A program made the translations under genes and the position numbers. From contig JAKGHH010000002.1 of the NCBI GenBank assembly GCA_022828595.1, forward strand, positions 79,332,383-79,396,382: 64,000 nucleotides of DNA, given 5' to 3'. This document shows positions 1-13,354 of the stretch, piece after piece; position 1 is the first letter of the stretch, and every line of letters begins with the position of its first letter. The notes beneath the pieces were generated by a model. It saw only the letters and a list, made by a program, of their open reading frames with translations. It made no database searches and had not been told where the DNA came from. This DNA is from Nelumbo lutea (taxonomy: Eukaryota > Streptophyta > Magnoliopsida > Proteales > Nelumbonaceae).

Positions 1-247
1 ATATTAACAGTTCTTTAGTAGAGGGTATGCTTAAATCAACTGGATCGGTCCACAAGGTATATATGTGTATTTAAAAAAAAAAAAAAAAATCAGGGGATGT
101 ACAACAGGATGTTTTAAGTCTTTTATACATGCATTACATACGACAAAGATAAATTTACAATGGAAAAGAAACATGGATCACACCAGTTTTTATTTATCAC
201 TTTTCGCCACCAAGATTGGTCACACCACTTAACCTTACAATAAACGC

Positions 248-2191
248 CTAAGCTGCTTCGTTAACCAAACATATTTCTACCAACGCCCCTGTGGAGAGAA
301 GAGACTCTGCCACCGATGATTGAGTTGTTGTATTCCCCGGAGAAGAATACGGCATACTAAAGTCGCTGAAGCCTTCACTGTGAGCAAACGCAAGACTACT
401 AGCGCTAACCGACAATGGATCTGGGAGAGGAGCATCTCCGTTCAAGAACTCCAATATTTGTCGCATGGTCGGCCTAGCAGTCGGACATGAATTACAGCAA
501 AACACTAAATCCATTTCTTCAACTACATAATCACCCCTTAATTTTGGATCTGCTGTCTCAAGAATTGTCCCTCTGCTCCAAAACGAGATCACCCAATCAA
601 CCAAAATAACATCCTCACCGGATGCCTAGGCCTTTTCCCACAAGCCACTTCAAGCATAAAAGCCCCAAAAGCAAACACATCTGTACTTGGAGTCGGCTTA
701 CTAGTTCTAGTGATCTCCGGTGCAAGGTAGCCTAGTGTCCCCATTACATGTGTCGTTTGTGGATCAGTTCCGTGATCATATAACCTTGAGAGTCCGAAAT
801 CACCTAACCTCCCATTGAATTCTCTATCTAATAAAACATTGCTGGACTTCACGTCCCTGTGAACAACGATCCGCTCCCAATCTTCATGCAGATAAAATAG
901 CGCGGACGCTACCCCTTTGATGACTTGAAATCTTAGGTCCCAATTGAGTCTAGACTTTGGTTGGTCGAACAGATACTTGTCTAAACTTCCATTCGGCATG
1001 TAATCGTAGACCAGCAGAAGCTCTCCCTTACGTCGGCAATAACCCAAGAGTTGTACTAAGTTCCGGTGCCGCAGCCGACCGATACTAGCAATCTCGGCAA
1101 CGAATTCTGTCATTCCTTGTCTTGATTCATGGGACACTCTCCGAAACCGCCCGTACCCAGAAGCTCATTTTCCCTGAATCCCTTGGTGGCAATGTAAAGA
1201 TCCTTAAATTTGAACCTGTGAGGCCCATAGTCTAGTTCCCAATCTTCAAGCACTTCCGCAAATTTTCTCTTCCTCAAGATAAAAAGGATGCCGGCAAAAA
1301 CCGTACACAATAAAACCAGGCCAATGATGGGCAACCCAACCGTAACAAACTTAGATATCTGTTTGGGTCCTAGTCGAGGAAGCTTAGGAAGTTGGGAGAG
1401 AGTGAGCTCTTTGGCTGGACCATTCATCTTAAAGCTCCACCCCAACACATACTGTGGTGTTAGAGCTGGGCTATTAGACGCTGAGAAACCAACGTACATG
1501 TGGTCTTCCAATATCGAAGAAAGATCGTAAACAAAGGATAAGAGTGGGATATCAGGTTTAGGCACATTAATAGGAGCTAATGTGACACTAATTTGAGTGT
1601 TGAAGCCATTATATTCGATCCACAGTTGCATTGCTTTCCCACTTTTGAGGGTTAGGTTCTTATGCCCACCATTTTGATCAGTAAAATAAGATGCTGGTGC
1701 GGAAACAACAGAAGTTAAGCTATTAACGTCAATACCTGCATGATTATCATCGACATCAGCCAATTCAATGTTCCGGAGTGTGTCAAGTTCAACTGCAACA
1801 ATATGGTTGGATGATTTTCCATTGTTGGACTTGTTGAAGATGCCTAGATACTGGTCTGGTTGAGATCCGGGGAACCCTCTTGAAGGTGCCATCGCAAAAG
1901 CTAATCCATGGCCGCCTATATCTGGGTACCCGGGCTGGCTGAAGATGGCGAACACCAAAGTGGTAGAGAAGGAGAACACTTTACCGTTGGGTACGGGTAG
2001 AAAGCGTGACCTGACTGTTGTGCAGTGCGGTTGGTTATCATCAATAGCCCGTTTGACGTGATCTGTGCCAGAGCTTCCAGGCTTTAGTTAGAACCTCGGA
2101 AGCCATTGTAAGTGAAATCATCATCTTCAGAATCTGCATACCAGACAAGCAGAAACAGAAGCAGATTTAGCTGCGGGAGCTTCACAGACAT
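248..2191 (-). pseudogene. L-type lectin receptor-like kinase pseudogene (LecRK, class IV-like)
   Basis: In order on the minus strand: an N-terminal signal peptide (Met at 2191, hydrophobic LNLLLFLLVWY) leading into the lectin start DFTYNGFRGSN; a legume-lectin domain (frame 1979-1110) with the metal-site blocks VAVELDT and DDNHAGIDVNS; a transmembrane helix (about residues 213-236 of that frame); the juxtamembrane block DWELDYGPHRFKFKDLY; then the kinase, with LLGTGGFG, the catalytic loop [18 protein letters not shown] and GTLGYLAPE (frame 1137-589), and a C-terminal lobe in frame 604-248. Intact family members are plasma-membrane receptors with an extracellular lectin domain and a cytosolic Ser/Thr kinase. 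This copy is broken. There is a TAA at 2084-2086 where the family has Leu, and frame changes near 2000, near 1140 and near 600. At about 1140, GGFG joins directly to VSHESRQG, so the end of the glycine-rich loop and the VAVK lysine are lost. A few codons are also missing before SCPTARPTMRQ. No intron is seen, as is usual for this family. Confidence 0.9.
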
Positions 2192-4479
2192 GGGTGGCCA
2201 AGTGCGTAGTTGCTGCTTAATCGATGAGGGTCTCAACAAATGAGTGCGTTTTTCTTGATATAATTTGTTTAGTAAAAATTCATGAACCACCAAAAATAAC
2301 GAGAAAATTGTAAAAGAAAACAACAAAATTAAAGGACAAAAGTCTCAAACCAAATCAAAATATCTTGTTCGCATTTATTACACTTGCAAATTCACAATGG
2401 TGATGCGAAGTGGGTGCCTTCACTCTACACGGGGACATACCAAGTCCGGTCCAATAGGAGGATTTGACATGATTTTAAAAGGCTTAAAGCTCTTTTTGTT
2501 TTGGAAAATTATTGATTAGTATCCTATTTACTTTGGGCCTAGTATTACTTAAAAGTTGCCATCAGTGATAACATGTGTGGTTTAAAACTTTTAAAAATGT
2601 CAAAATTATCTTTCAAAATAAAAGTTTAACTTGTTGAGAAGGCCTTTGATCTTATCTTCTAAATTAGATTTCACCTCTAGAACAGCTTGTCTCCTGATTT
2701 CTCCAGCACCACCGACGTCATCAACTCAAGATTTGTTTTATAAATTGAAGTGGTGTCCTCTCACCAAGGGATGGCAGATGCCAGCGTTTTAGTCTCATAT
2801 CCTTCTGTGGTCGAAGGAGCTGACGCTGGCTTGAGCTCCCATTAAGTTCTAACGCCCCAGAGGTGCCAGAAAGATACCGATCGATACCGGTAATTGACAA
2901 CAACATTTCCAAAAGGGCTGGCATTTTTTATGTTGCTGAAAGCTTCTTTTGCATCAGAGCCCTATAAAAAGACAATCGGGGCACAACCGTGGTCCTTTTC
3001 TCAAAAGCTCTCATCATCTCTATAGCTTTACTCTCTTCCGCTGCATCAAATTAGATCTTTTCTTTCATTTTCATATGCTTTGCTTTTATAGTAGCTAATG
3101 AAATTCGTTATTTGATGATAGTGACCGCTGGCCGGTTCCGCATATATACTTCATTGGTCTGAAACTGGTAGAGTTGGAGATTATGCTCCTGGCCAGTGGC
3201 CACTCCATATGCTTACAACTGTACTCGCGGAACTAGAACCCTCCTAGGTCCTTAACGCACATTAGAGCTCTCACTTTCTTATCCATTAGGCCACATTACA
3301 GTGAAGCAAAAACAGAGCAAATTAATAACTAACTGAACACTTCAAATCCAAAAAAATTTGGTCTAGGACACCTGTCAAAGCGAGACTTGGTCAAATAAGA
3401 AGTTTACTTTGAAGAAGAAAAGCTGAAAACAATCTTGCAAGTAACAACCCATATAATAAGAAGTTACTCTAATGGAGTGAGAAATATCTAAATCAAATAA
3501 GGTATGAAGGTATCAGTTATGCAGCTAAATAAAATGATGAAAGCTATAAGAGGCCAGGTATTTTAAATTGGAAAAAAATAACGAGGAAATTAAAGGTACC
3601 TCAATTGCGTCAAAATCATAGTATATGTTTGGAATCGTTGATGCAAGTACAGCAATACTGTGTTTTCTGTTTGGCACCCATACAATTTTTGAGGTACCTC
3701 AATTGTGTAGATTGGAAGTACCATTTTTGAGAAAATGGTGTCTTTTTTATTTTTATTTGGAAACGTTGCTGCCACGTAGGACGTTTCCTGGAACAATAGC
3801 AATACCTTCTGTTTGGTACTAGTATTTCATATTTATTTTCAGCACTAGTACCCGTTATAGAAAGTCTACATCACTATCACATCATATCCTTATTGATAAC
3901 AATGAACTCCAATCTAAGAAAACGTTGAATTTGACATTGCTCTAAACCACGCCTTCTCAATTTCCAAGGCATGGCTTGGAGCACCATTTTTTTATGAAAA
4001 AATAGTTTTCAAACATATTGACGTTTGTTGAAAGCATTTTTTTAGTCCAAATAATATCTAATAAGTTAATAACCAAAAATAGTGGGTTAGCTGGTTTGCT
4101 AGCCAAATTATCAAAACTATAAAAAAGTATCTTGTATGAGAGTTCCCTCGATTTAAGTGGGGAGTTCCCTTTCTTTAAGTGGGAGGGATAGGTGTCCCTC
4201 ATCTAGGAGGAAGAGGTGGTTACATAACTACCCCACTCCCTATTTAATAAGCTTCTTAAGGGGAAGCTAGGGTGCTCTTTGAAGAAAATTGTCATAGGAG
4301 ATTCTTAACAAAAGAAAAGATAAGGAGGGAAGGCAGGGAAGGAAAATAAGTCTCACTAATACAGGTAGGAAAAGGAAAGTCATCTTCATGAATACTTCCT
4401 ATATATGTATTCTGCTATGTGTCATTTCTCTTTCTCTCTTTTATTTTCAATTTTGAGAAAGAAAATAGAGGGAAATAAA
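2192..4479. other. AT-rich intergenic DNA, no gene recognised
   Basis: No reading frame with recognisable protein similarity on either strand. The only internal repeat I noticed is a 14-base direct repeat, AGGTACCTCAATTG, at 3594-3607 and 3692-3705. A stretch at about 3776-3825 (CGTTTCCTGGAACAATAGCAA and following) resembles part of the satellite unit downstream (about 5056-5140), so this may be an old fragment of the same parent sequence or of a shared MITE. That link is inference. Confidence 0.6.
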
Positions 4480-4745
4480 CCATTTACAACTAGGTGCCTC
4501 TACTTTGTTGACTATAGTCCCTTCAAATGAAAATCATTTACAACCTAATTCTCAAAAACTGATTATGGCTCCCTTCAAATGAAAATGAAAAACAAGAGAA
4601 TAAAATCGTTTACAATCAAATATGCAATTTGATTGACTACGGTTCCCTTCTTGTCTGCAAAAATCCAAAGGATTAAGGTTGTTTATAATCATAATTTCAT
4701 TTGATTGACTACAACTTATTGTGAAGAAAGGAGTGAGAAGGAAAT
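4480..4745. repeat. Degenerate short repeats next to the satellite array
   Basis: Variants of a few phrases recur: CCCTTCAAATGAAAAT (about 4530 and 4573), forms of TTTACAAYC, and ATTTGATTGACTAC (about 4627 and 4700). The spacing is irregular, so this is a decayed repeat cluster and not a clean tandem array. It ends just before the first satellite unit. Confidence 0.45.
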
Positions 4746-4759
4746 TTTCTTTGTATAAA

Positions 4760-7435
4760 AAAGAAAAGATACAAATTTACTGTTGTAGAGTTTTGTTTTC
4801 TTCTCATTCTTGTATACTTGAGGTAAAAGAAATGTAAGTGAATTTTTTTTAAGTACTCTATTGTTCTTCTTTTTCATTCTATTCATTTCTCCAAATCATA
4901 ATCAAAAGGTGCTCTCTACTTTCTTGTGGAGATGTAATTAATTGGAACAATCCATATGATTTCCAAAATCGGCTTTACCCAAAATAATAAAAATTCAATC
5001 ATTTGATTGAGTGAATTATGTTGCATGAGAATTTATTAAAATTTTCATACTAACAACGTTTCCTGGAGCACTGGTTTTTCCAACATAGCGCTGATATATC
5101 ACCGTTTTCTAGAACGACATCAATACCAAACACCGCTTTAGTGTGATCAAGTTCATCTCGTAATCGTGGCCCATTGCTCAATAGGCTCCTTCCTTACACC
5201 TCTGTTTCTGATTCATTAAGGGCCCCAAACCTACTGAATATTGTAATCAGATCATCTATATATTGATGGCAAAGAGAAACTTGAACGTTTTTCTTTGTGT
5301 TCAGTTGGTTGGGGGTCAGTCACCTGGGAATTAGCCTCCAAGAACTTCCTCTTTCATCTGCCTTGAAGAGCTACTTGCTCGGTGTATATCCCATAATTTG
5401 ATCCATCACGATACAACGAGCTTCTAAATAATGTTGATTACATCGGGAAAGATCCAAGTGGTCAATATGTTTGAGTACTAATCCTCTCTCTCTCTCTCTC
5501 TCTCTCTTTTCATGGTGTTAAAATTGAATATATGATACAATCAATTTTATCTAATTATACGTTAGAGTTGGGTTTCACCATAGACTTGACGGCCATCTAA
5601 AACTTTACACTGCCACTCTCTCATAAGGGAGAAATCAAGCTCCTTACCTTAGCTGAAATCCTTTTAAGTTCCTGAAATTGAATAGACTTTGGAACTTGCA
5701 TCTTTCTCTCTTCTCATTTCTATCTGTTTCCTTATCAAAGAAAAGATACAAATTTACTGTTGTAGAGTTTTGTTTTCTTCTCATTCTTGTATACTTGAGG
5801 TAAAAGAAATGTAAGTGAATTTTTTTTAAGTACTCTATTGTTCTTCTTTTTCATTCTATTCATTTCTCCAAATCATAATCAAAAGGTGCTCTCTACTTTC
5901 TTGTGGAGATGTAATTAATTGGAACAATCCATATGATTTCCAAAATCGGCTTTACCCAAAATAATAAAAATTCAATCATTTGATTGAGTGAATTATGTTG
6001 CATGAGAATTTATTAAAATTTTCATACTAACAACGTTTCCTGGAGCACTGGTTTTTCCAACATAGCGCTGATATATCACCGTTTTCTAGAACGACATCAA
6101 TACCAAACACCGCTTTAGTGTGATCAAGTTCATCTCGTAATCGTGGCCCATTGCTCAATAGGCTCCTTCCTTACACCTCTGTTTCTGATTCATTAAGGGC
6201 CCCAAACCTACTGAATATTGTAATCAGATCATCTATATATTGATGGCAAAGAGAAACTTGAACGTTTTTCTTTGTGTTCAGTTGGTTGGGGGTCAGTCAC
6301 CTGGGAATTAGCCTCCAAGAACTTCCTCTTTCATCTGCCTTGAAGAGCTACTTGCTCGGTGTATATCCCATAATTTGATCCATCACGATACAACGAGCTT
6401 CTAAATAATGTTGATTACATCGGGAAAGATCCAAGTGGTCAATATGTTTGAGTACTAATCCTCTCTCTCTCTCTCTCTCTCTCTTTTTTCATGGTGTTAA
6501 AATTGAATATATGATACAATCAATTTTATCTAATTATACGTTAGAGTTGGGTTTCACCATAGACTTGACGGCCATCTAAAACTTTACACTGCCACTCTCT
6601 CATAAGGGAGAAATCAAGCTCCTTACCTTAGCTGAAATCCTTTTAAGTTCCTGAAATTGAATAGACTTTGGAACTTGCATCTTTCTCTCTTCTCATTTCT
6701 ATCTGTTTCCTTATCAAAGAAAAGATACAAATTTACTGTTGTAGAGTTTTGTTTTCTTCTCATTCTTGTATACTTGAGGTAAAAGAAATGTAAGTGAATT
6801 TTTTTTAAGTACTCTATTGTTCTTCTTTTTCATTCTATTCATTTCTCCAAATCATAATCAAAAGGTGCTCTCTACTTTCTTGTGGAGATGTAATTAATTG
6901 GAACAATCCATATGATTTCCAAAATCGGCTTTACCCAAAATAATAAAAATTCAATCATTTGATTGAGTGAATTATGTTGCATGAGAATTTATTAAAATTT
7001 TCATACTAACAACGTTTCCTGGAGCACTGGTTTTTCCAACATAGCGCTGATATATCACCGTTTTCTAGAACGACATCAATACCAAACACCGCTTTAGTGT
7101 GATCAAGTTCATCTCGTAATCGTGGCCCATTGCTCAATAGGCTCCTTCCTTACACCTCTGTTTCTGATTCATTAAGGGCCCCAAACCTACTGAATATTGT
7201 AATCAGATCATCTATATATTGATGGCAAAGAGAAACTTGAACGTTTTTCTTTGTGTTCAGTTGGTTGGGGGTCAGTCACCTGGGAATTAGCCTCCAAGAA
7301 CTTCCTCTTTCATCTGCCTTGAAGAGCTACTTGCTCGGTGTATATCCCATAATTTGATCCATCACGATACAACGAGCTTCTAAATAATGTTGATTACATC
7401 GGGAAAGATCCAAGTGGTCAATATGTTTGAGTACT

Positions 7436-7476
<41 letters not shown>

Positions 7477-9397
7477 CATGGTGTTAAAATTGAATATATG
7501 ATACAATCAATTTTATCTAATTATACGTTAGAGTTGGGTTTCACCATAGACTTGACGGCCATCTAAAACTTTACACTGCCACTCTCTCATAAGGGAGAAA
7601 TCAAGCTCCTTACCTTAGCTGAAATCCTTTTAAGTTCCTGAAATTGAATAGACTTTGGAACTTGCATCTTTCTCTCTTCTCATTTCTATCTGTTTCCTTA
7701 TCAAAGAAAAGATACAAATTTACTGTTGTAGAGTTTTGTTTTCTTCTCATTCTTGTATACTTGAGGTAAAAGAAATGTAAGTGAATTTTTTTTAAGTACT
7801 CTATTGTTCTTCTTTTTCATTCTATTCATTTCTCCAAATCATAATCAAAAGGTGCTCTCTACTTTCTTGTGGAGATGTAATTAATTGGAACAATCCATAT
7901 GATTTCCAAAATCGGCTTTACCCAAAATAATAAAAATTCAATCATTTGATTGAGTGAATTATGTTGCATGAGAATTTATTAAAATTTTCATACTAACAAC
8001 GTTTCCTGGAGCACTGGTTTTTCCAACATAGCGCTGATATATCACCGTTTTCTAGAACGACATCAATACCAAACACCGCTTTAGTGTGATCAAGTTCATC
8101 TCGTAATCGTGGCCCATTGCTCAATAGGCTCCTTCCTTACACCTCTGTTTCTGATTCATTAAGGGCCCCAAACCTACTGAATATTGTAATCAGATCATCT
8201 ATATATTGATGGCAAAGAGAAACTTGAACGTTTTTCTTTGTGTTCAGTTGGTTGGGGGTCAGTCACCTGGGAATTAGCCTCCAAGAACTTCCTCTTTCAT
8301 CTGCCTTGAAGAGCTACTTGCTCGGTGTATATCCCATAATTTGATCCATCACGATACAACGAGCTTCTAAATAATGTTGATTACATCGGGAAAGATCCAA
8401 GTGGTCAATATGTTTGAGTACTAATCCTCTCTCTCTCTCTCTCTCTCTTTTCATGGTGTTAAAATTGAATATATGATACAATCAATTTTATCTAATTATA
8501 CGTTAGAGTTGGGTTTCACCATAGACTTGACGGCCATCTAAAACTTTACACTGCCACTCTCTCATAAGGGAGAAAAGAACCTCCTTACCTTAGCTGAAAT
8601 CCTTTTAAGTTCCTGAAATTGAATAGACTTTGGAACTTGCATCTTTCTCTCTTCTCATTTCTATCTGTTTCCTTATCAAAGAAAAGATACAAATTTACTG
8701 TTGTAGAGTTTTGTTTTCTTCTCATTCTTGTATACTTGAGGTAAAAGAAATGTAAGTGAATTTTTTTTAAGTACTCTATTGTTCTTCTTTTTCATTCTAT
8801 TCATTTCTCCAAATCATAATCAAAAGGTGCTCTCTACTTTCTTGTGGAGATGTAATTAATTGGAACAATCCATATGATTTCCAAAATCGGCTTTACCCAA
8901 AATAATAAAAATTCAATCATTTGATTGAGTGAATTATGTTGCATGAGAATTTATTAAAATTTTCATACTAACAACGTTTCCTGGAGCACTGGTTTTTCCA
9001 ACATAGCGCTGATATATCACCGTTTTCTAGAACGACATCAATACCAAACACCGCTTTAGTGTGATCAAGTTCATCTCGTAATCGTGGCCCATTGCTCAAT
9101 AGGCTCCTTCCTTACACCTCTGTTTCTGATTCATTAAGGGCCCCAAACCTACTGAATATTGTAATCAGATCATCTATATATTGATGGCAAAGAGAAACTT
9201 GAACGTTTTTCTTTGTGTTCAGTTGGTTGGGGGTCAGTCACCTGGGAATTAGCCTCCAAGAACTTCCTCTTTCATCTGCCTTGAAGAGCTACTTGCTCGG
9301 TGTATATCCCATAATTTGATCCATCACGATACAACGAGCTTCTAAATAATGTTGATTACATCGGGAAAGATCCAAGTGGTCAATATGTTTGAGTACT

Positions 9398-9434
<37 letters not shown>

Positions 9435-12400
9435 CATGGTGTTAAAATTGAATATATGATACAATCAATTTTATCTAATTATACGTTAGAGTTGGGTTTC
9501 ACCATAGACTTGACGGCCATCTAAAACTTTACACTGCCACTCTCTCATAAGGGAGAAATCAAGCTCCTTACCTTAGCTGAAATCCTTTTAAGTTCCTGAA
9601 ATTGAATAGACTTTGGAACTTGCATCTTTCTCTCTTCTCATTTCTATCTGTTTCCTTATCAAAGAAAAGATACAAATTTACTGTTGTAGAGTTTTGTTTT
9701 CTTCTCATTCTTGTATACTTGAGGTAAAAGAAATGTAAGTGAATTTTTTTTAAGTACTCTATTGTTCTTCTTTTTCATTCTATTCATTTCTCCAAATCAT
9801 AATCAAAAGGTGCTCTCTACTTTCTTGTGGAGATGTAATTAATTGGAACAATCCATATGATTTCCAAAATCGGCTTTACCCAAAATAATAAAAATTCAAT
9901 CATTTGATTGAGTGAATTATGTTGCATGAGAATTTATTAAAATTTTCATACTAACAACGTTTCCTGGAGCACTGGTTTTTCCAACATAGCGCTGATATAT
10001 CACCGTTTTCTAGAACGACATCAATACCAAACACCGCTTTAGTGTGATCAAGTTCATCTCGTAATCGTGGCCCATTGCTCAATAGGCTCCTTCCTTACAC
10101 CTCTGTTTCTGATTCATTAAGGGCCCCAAACCTACTGAATATTGTAATCAGATCATCTATATATTGATGGCAAAGAGAAACTTGAACGTTTTTCTTTGTG
10201 TTCAGTTGGTTGGGGGTCAGTCACCTGGGAATTAGCCTCCAAGAACTTCCTCTTTCATCTGCCTTGAAGAGCTACTTGCTCGGTGTATATCCCATAATTT
10301 GATCCATCACGATACAACGAGCTTCTAAATAATGTTGATTACATCGGGAAAGATCCAAGTGGTCAATATGTTTGAGTACTAATCCTCTCTCTCTCTCTCT
10401 CTCTCTCTCTTTTCATGGTGTTAAAATTGAATATATGATACAATCAATTTTATCTAATTATACGTTAGAGTTGGGTTTCACCATAGACTTGACGGCCATC
10501 TAAAACTTTACACTGCCACTCTCTCATAAGGGAGAAATCAAGCTCCTTACCTTAGCTGAAATCCTTTTAAGTTCCTGAAATTGAATAGACTTTGGAACTT
10601 GCATCTTTCTCTCTTCTCATTTCTATCTGTTTCCTTATCAAAGAAAAGATACAAATTTACTGTTGTAGAGTTTTGTTTTCTTCTCATTCTTGTATACTTG
10701 AGGTAAAAGAAATGTAAGTGAATTTTTTTTAAGTACTCTATTGTTCTTCTTTTTCATTCTATTCATTTCTCCAAATCATAATCAAAAGGTGCTCTCTACT
10801 TTCTTGTGGAGATGTAATTAATTGGAACAATCCATATGATTTCCAAAATCGGCTTTACCAGAAATAATAAAAATTCAATCATTTGATTGAGTGAATTATG
10901 TTGCATGAGAATTTATTAAAATTTTCATACTAACAACGTTTCCTGGAGCACTGGTTTTTCCAACATAGCGCTGATATATCACCGTTTTCTAGAACGACAT
11001 CAATACCAAACACCGCTTTAGTGTGATCAAGTTCATCTCGTAATCGTGGCCCATTGCTCAATAGGCTCCTTCCTTACACCTCTGTTTCTGATTCATTAAG
11101 GGCCCCAAACCTACTGAATATTGTAATCAGATCATCTATATATTGATGGCAAAGAGAAACTTGAACGTTTTTCTTTGTGTTCAGTTGGTTGGGGGTCAGT
11201 CACCTGGGAATTAGCCTCCAAGAACTTCCTCTTTCATCTGCCTTGAAGAGCTACTTGCTCGGTGTATATCCCATAATTTGATCCATCACGATACAACGAG
11301 CTTCTAAATAATGTTGATTACATCGGGAAAGATCCAAGTGGTCAATATGTTTGAGTACTAATCCTCTCTCTCTCTCTCTCTCTCTCTTTTCATGGTGTTA
11401 AAATTGAATATATGATACAATCAATTTTATCTAATTATACGTTAGAGTTGGGTTTCACCATAGACTTGACGGCCATCTAAAACTTTACACTGCCACTCTC
11501 TCATAAGGGAGAAATCAAGCTCCTTACCTTAGCTGAAATCCTTTTAAGTTCCTGAAATTGAATAGACTTTGGAACTTGCATCTTTCTCTCTTCTCATTTC
11601 TATCTGTTTCCTTATCAAAGAAAAGATACAAATTTACTGTTGTAGAGTTTTGTTTTCTTCTCATTCTTGTATACTTGAGGTAAAAGAAATGTAAGTGAAT
11701 TTTTTTTAAGTACTCTATTGTTCTTCTTTTTCATTCTATTCATTTCTCCAAATCATAATCAAAAGGTGCTCTCTACTTTCTTGTGGAGATGTAATTAATT
11801 GGAACAATCCATATGATTTCCAAAATCGGCTTTACCCAAAATAATAAAAATTCAATCATTTGATTGAGTGAATTATGTTGCATGAGAATTTATTAAAATT
11901 TTCATACTAACAACGTTTCCTGGAGCACTGGTTTTTCCAACATAGCGCTGATATATCACCGTTTTCTAGAACGACATCAATACCAAACACCGCTTTAGTG
12001 TGATCAAGTTCATCTCGTAATCGTGGCCCATTGCTCAATAGGCTCCTTCCTTACACCTCTGTTTCTGATTCATTAAGGGCCCCAAACCTACTGAATATTG
12101 TAATCAGATCATCTATATATTGATGGCAAAGAGAAACTTGAACGTTTTTCTTTGTGTTCAGTTGGTATGGGGTCAGTCACCTGGGAATTAGCCTCCAAGA
12201 ACTTCCTCTTTCATCTGCCTTGAAGAGCTACTTGCTCGGTGTATATCCCATAATTTGATCCATCACGATACAACGAGCTTCTAAATAATGTTGATTACAT
12301 CGGGAAAGATCCAAGTGGTCAATATGTTTGAGTACTAATCCTCTCTCTCTCTCTCTCTCTCTCTCTTTTCATGGTGTTAAAATTGAATATATGATACAAT

Positions 12401-13315
12401 CAATTTTATCTAATTATACGTTAGAGTTGGGTTTCACCATAGACTTGACGGCCATCTAAAACTTTACACTGCCACTCTCTCATAAGGGAGAAATCAAGCT
12501 CCTTACCTTAGCTGAAATCCTTTTAAGTTCCTGAAATTGAATAGACTTTGGAACTTGCATCTTTCTCTCTTCTCATTTCTATCTGTTTCCTTATCAAAGA
12601 AAAGATACAAATTTACTGTTGTAGAGTTTTGTTTTCTTCTCATTCTTGTATACTTGAGGTAAAAGAAATGTAAGTGAATTTTTTTTAAGTACTCTATTGT
12701 TCTTCTTTTTCATTCTATTCATTTCTCCAAATCATAATCAAAAGGTGCTCTCTACTTTCTTGTGGAGATGTAATTAATTGGAACAATCCATATGATTTCC
12801 AAAATCGGCTTTACCCAAAATAATAAAAATTCAATCATTTGATTGAGTGAATTATGTTGCATGAGAATTTATTAAAATTTTCATACTAACAACGTTTCCT
12901 GGAGCACTGGTTTTTCCAACATAGCGCTGATATATCACCGTTTTCTAGAACGACATCAATACCAAACACCGCTTTAGTGTGATCAAGTTCATCTCGTAAT
13001 CGTGGCCCATTGCTCAATAGGCTCCTTCCTTACACCTCTGTTTCTGATTCATTAAGGGCCCCAAACCTACTGAATATTGTAATCAGATCATCTATATATT
13101 GATGGCAAAGAGAAACTTGAACGTTTTTCTTTGTGTTCAGTTGGTTGGGGGTCAGTCACCTGGGAATTAGCCTCCAAGAACTTCCTCTTTCATCTGCCTT
13201 GAAGAGCTACTTGCTCGGTGTATATCCCATAATTTGATCCATCACGATACAACGAGCTTCTAAATAATGTTGATTACATCGGGAAAGATCCAAGTGGTCA
13301 ATATGTTTGAGTACT

Positions 13316-13354
<39 letters not shown>

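Noticed and set aside
2963..2970. TATAAAAA followed by a CT-rich stretch, promoter-like
   Set aside because: No gene starts downstream on the plus strand, and such words are common in AT-rich DNA.
5371..5510. Short minus-strand frame through the (GA)n tract in each satellite unit
   Set aside because: About 45 codons, its frame depends on the microsatellite length, and it has no recognisable similarity.
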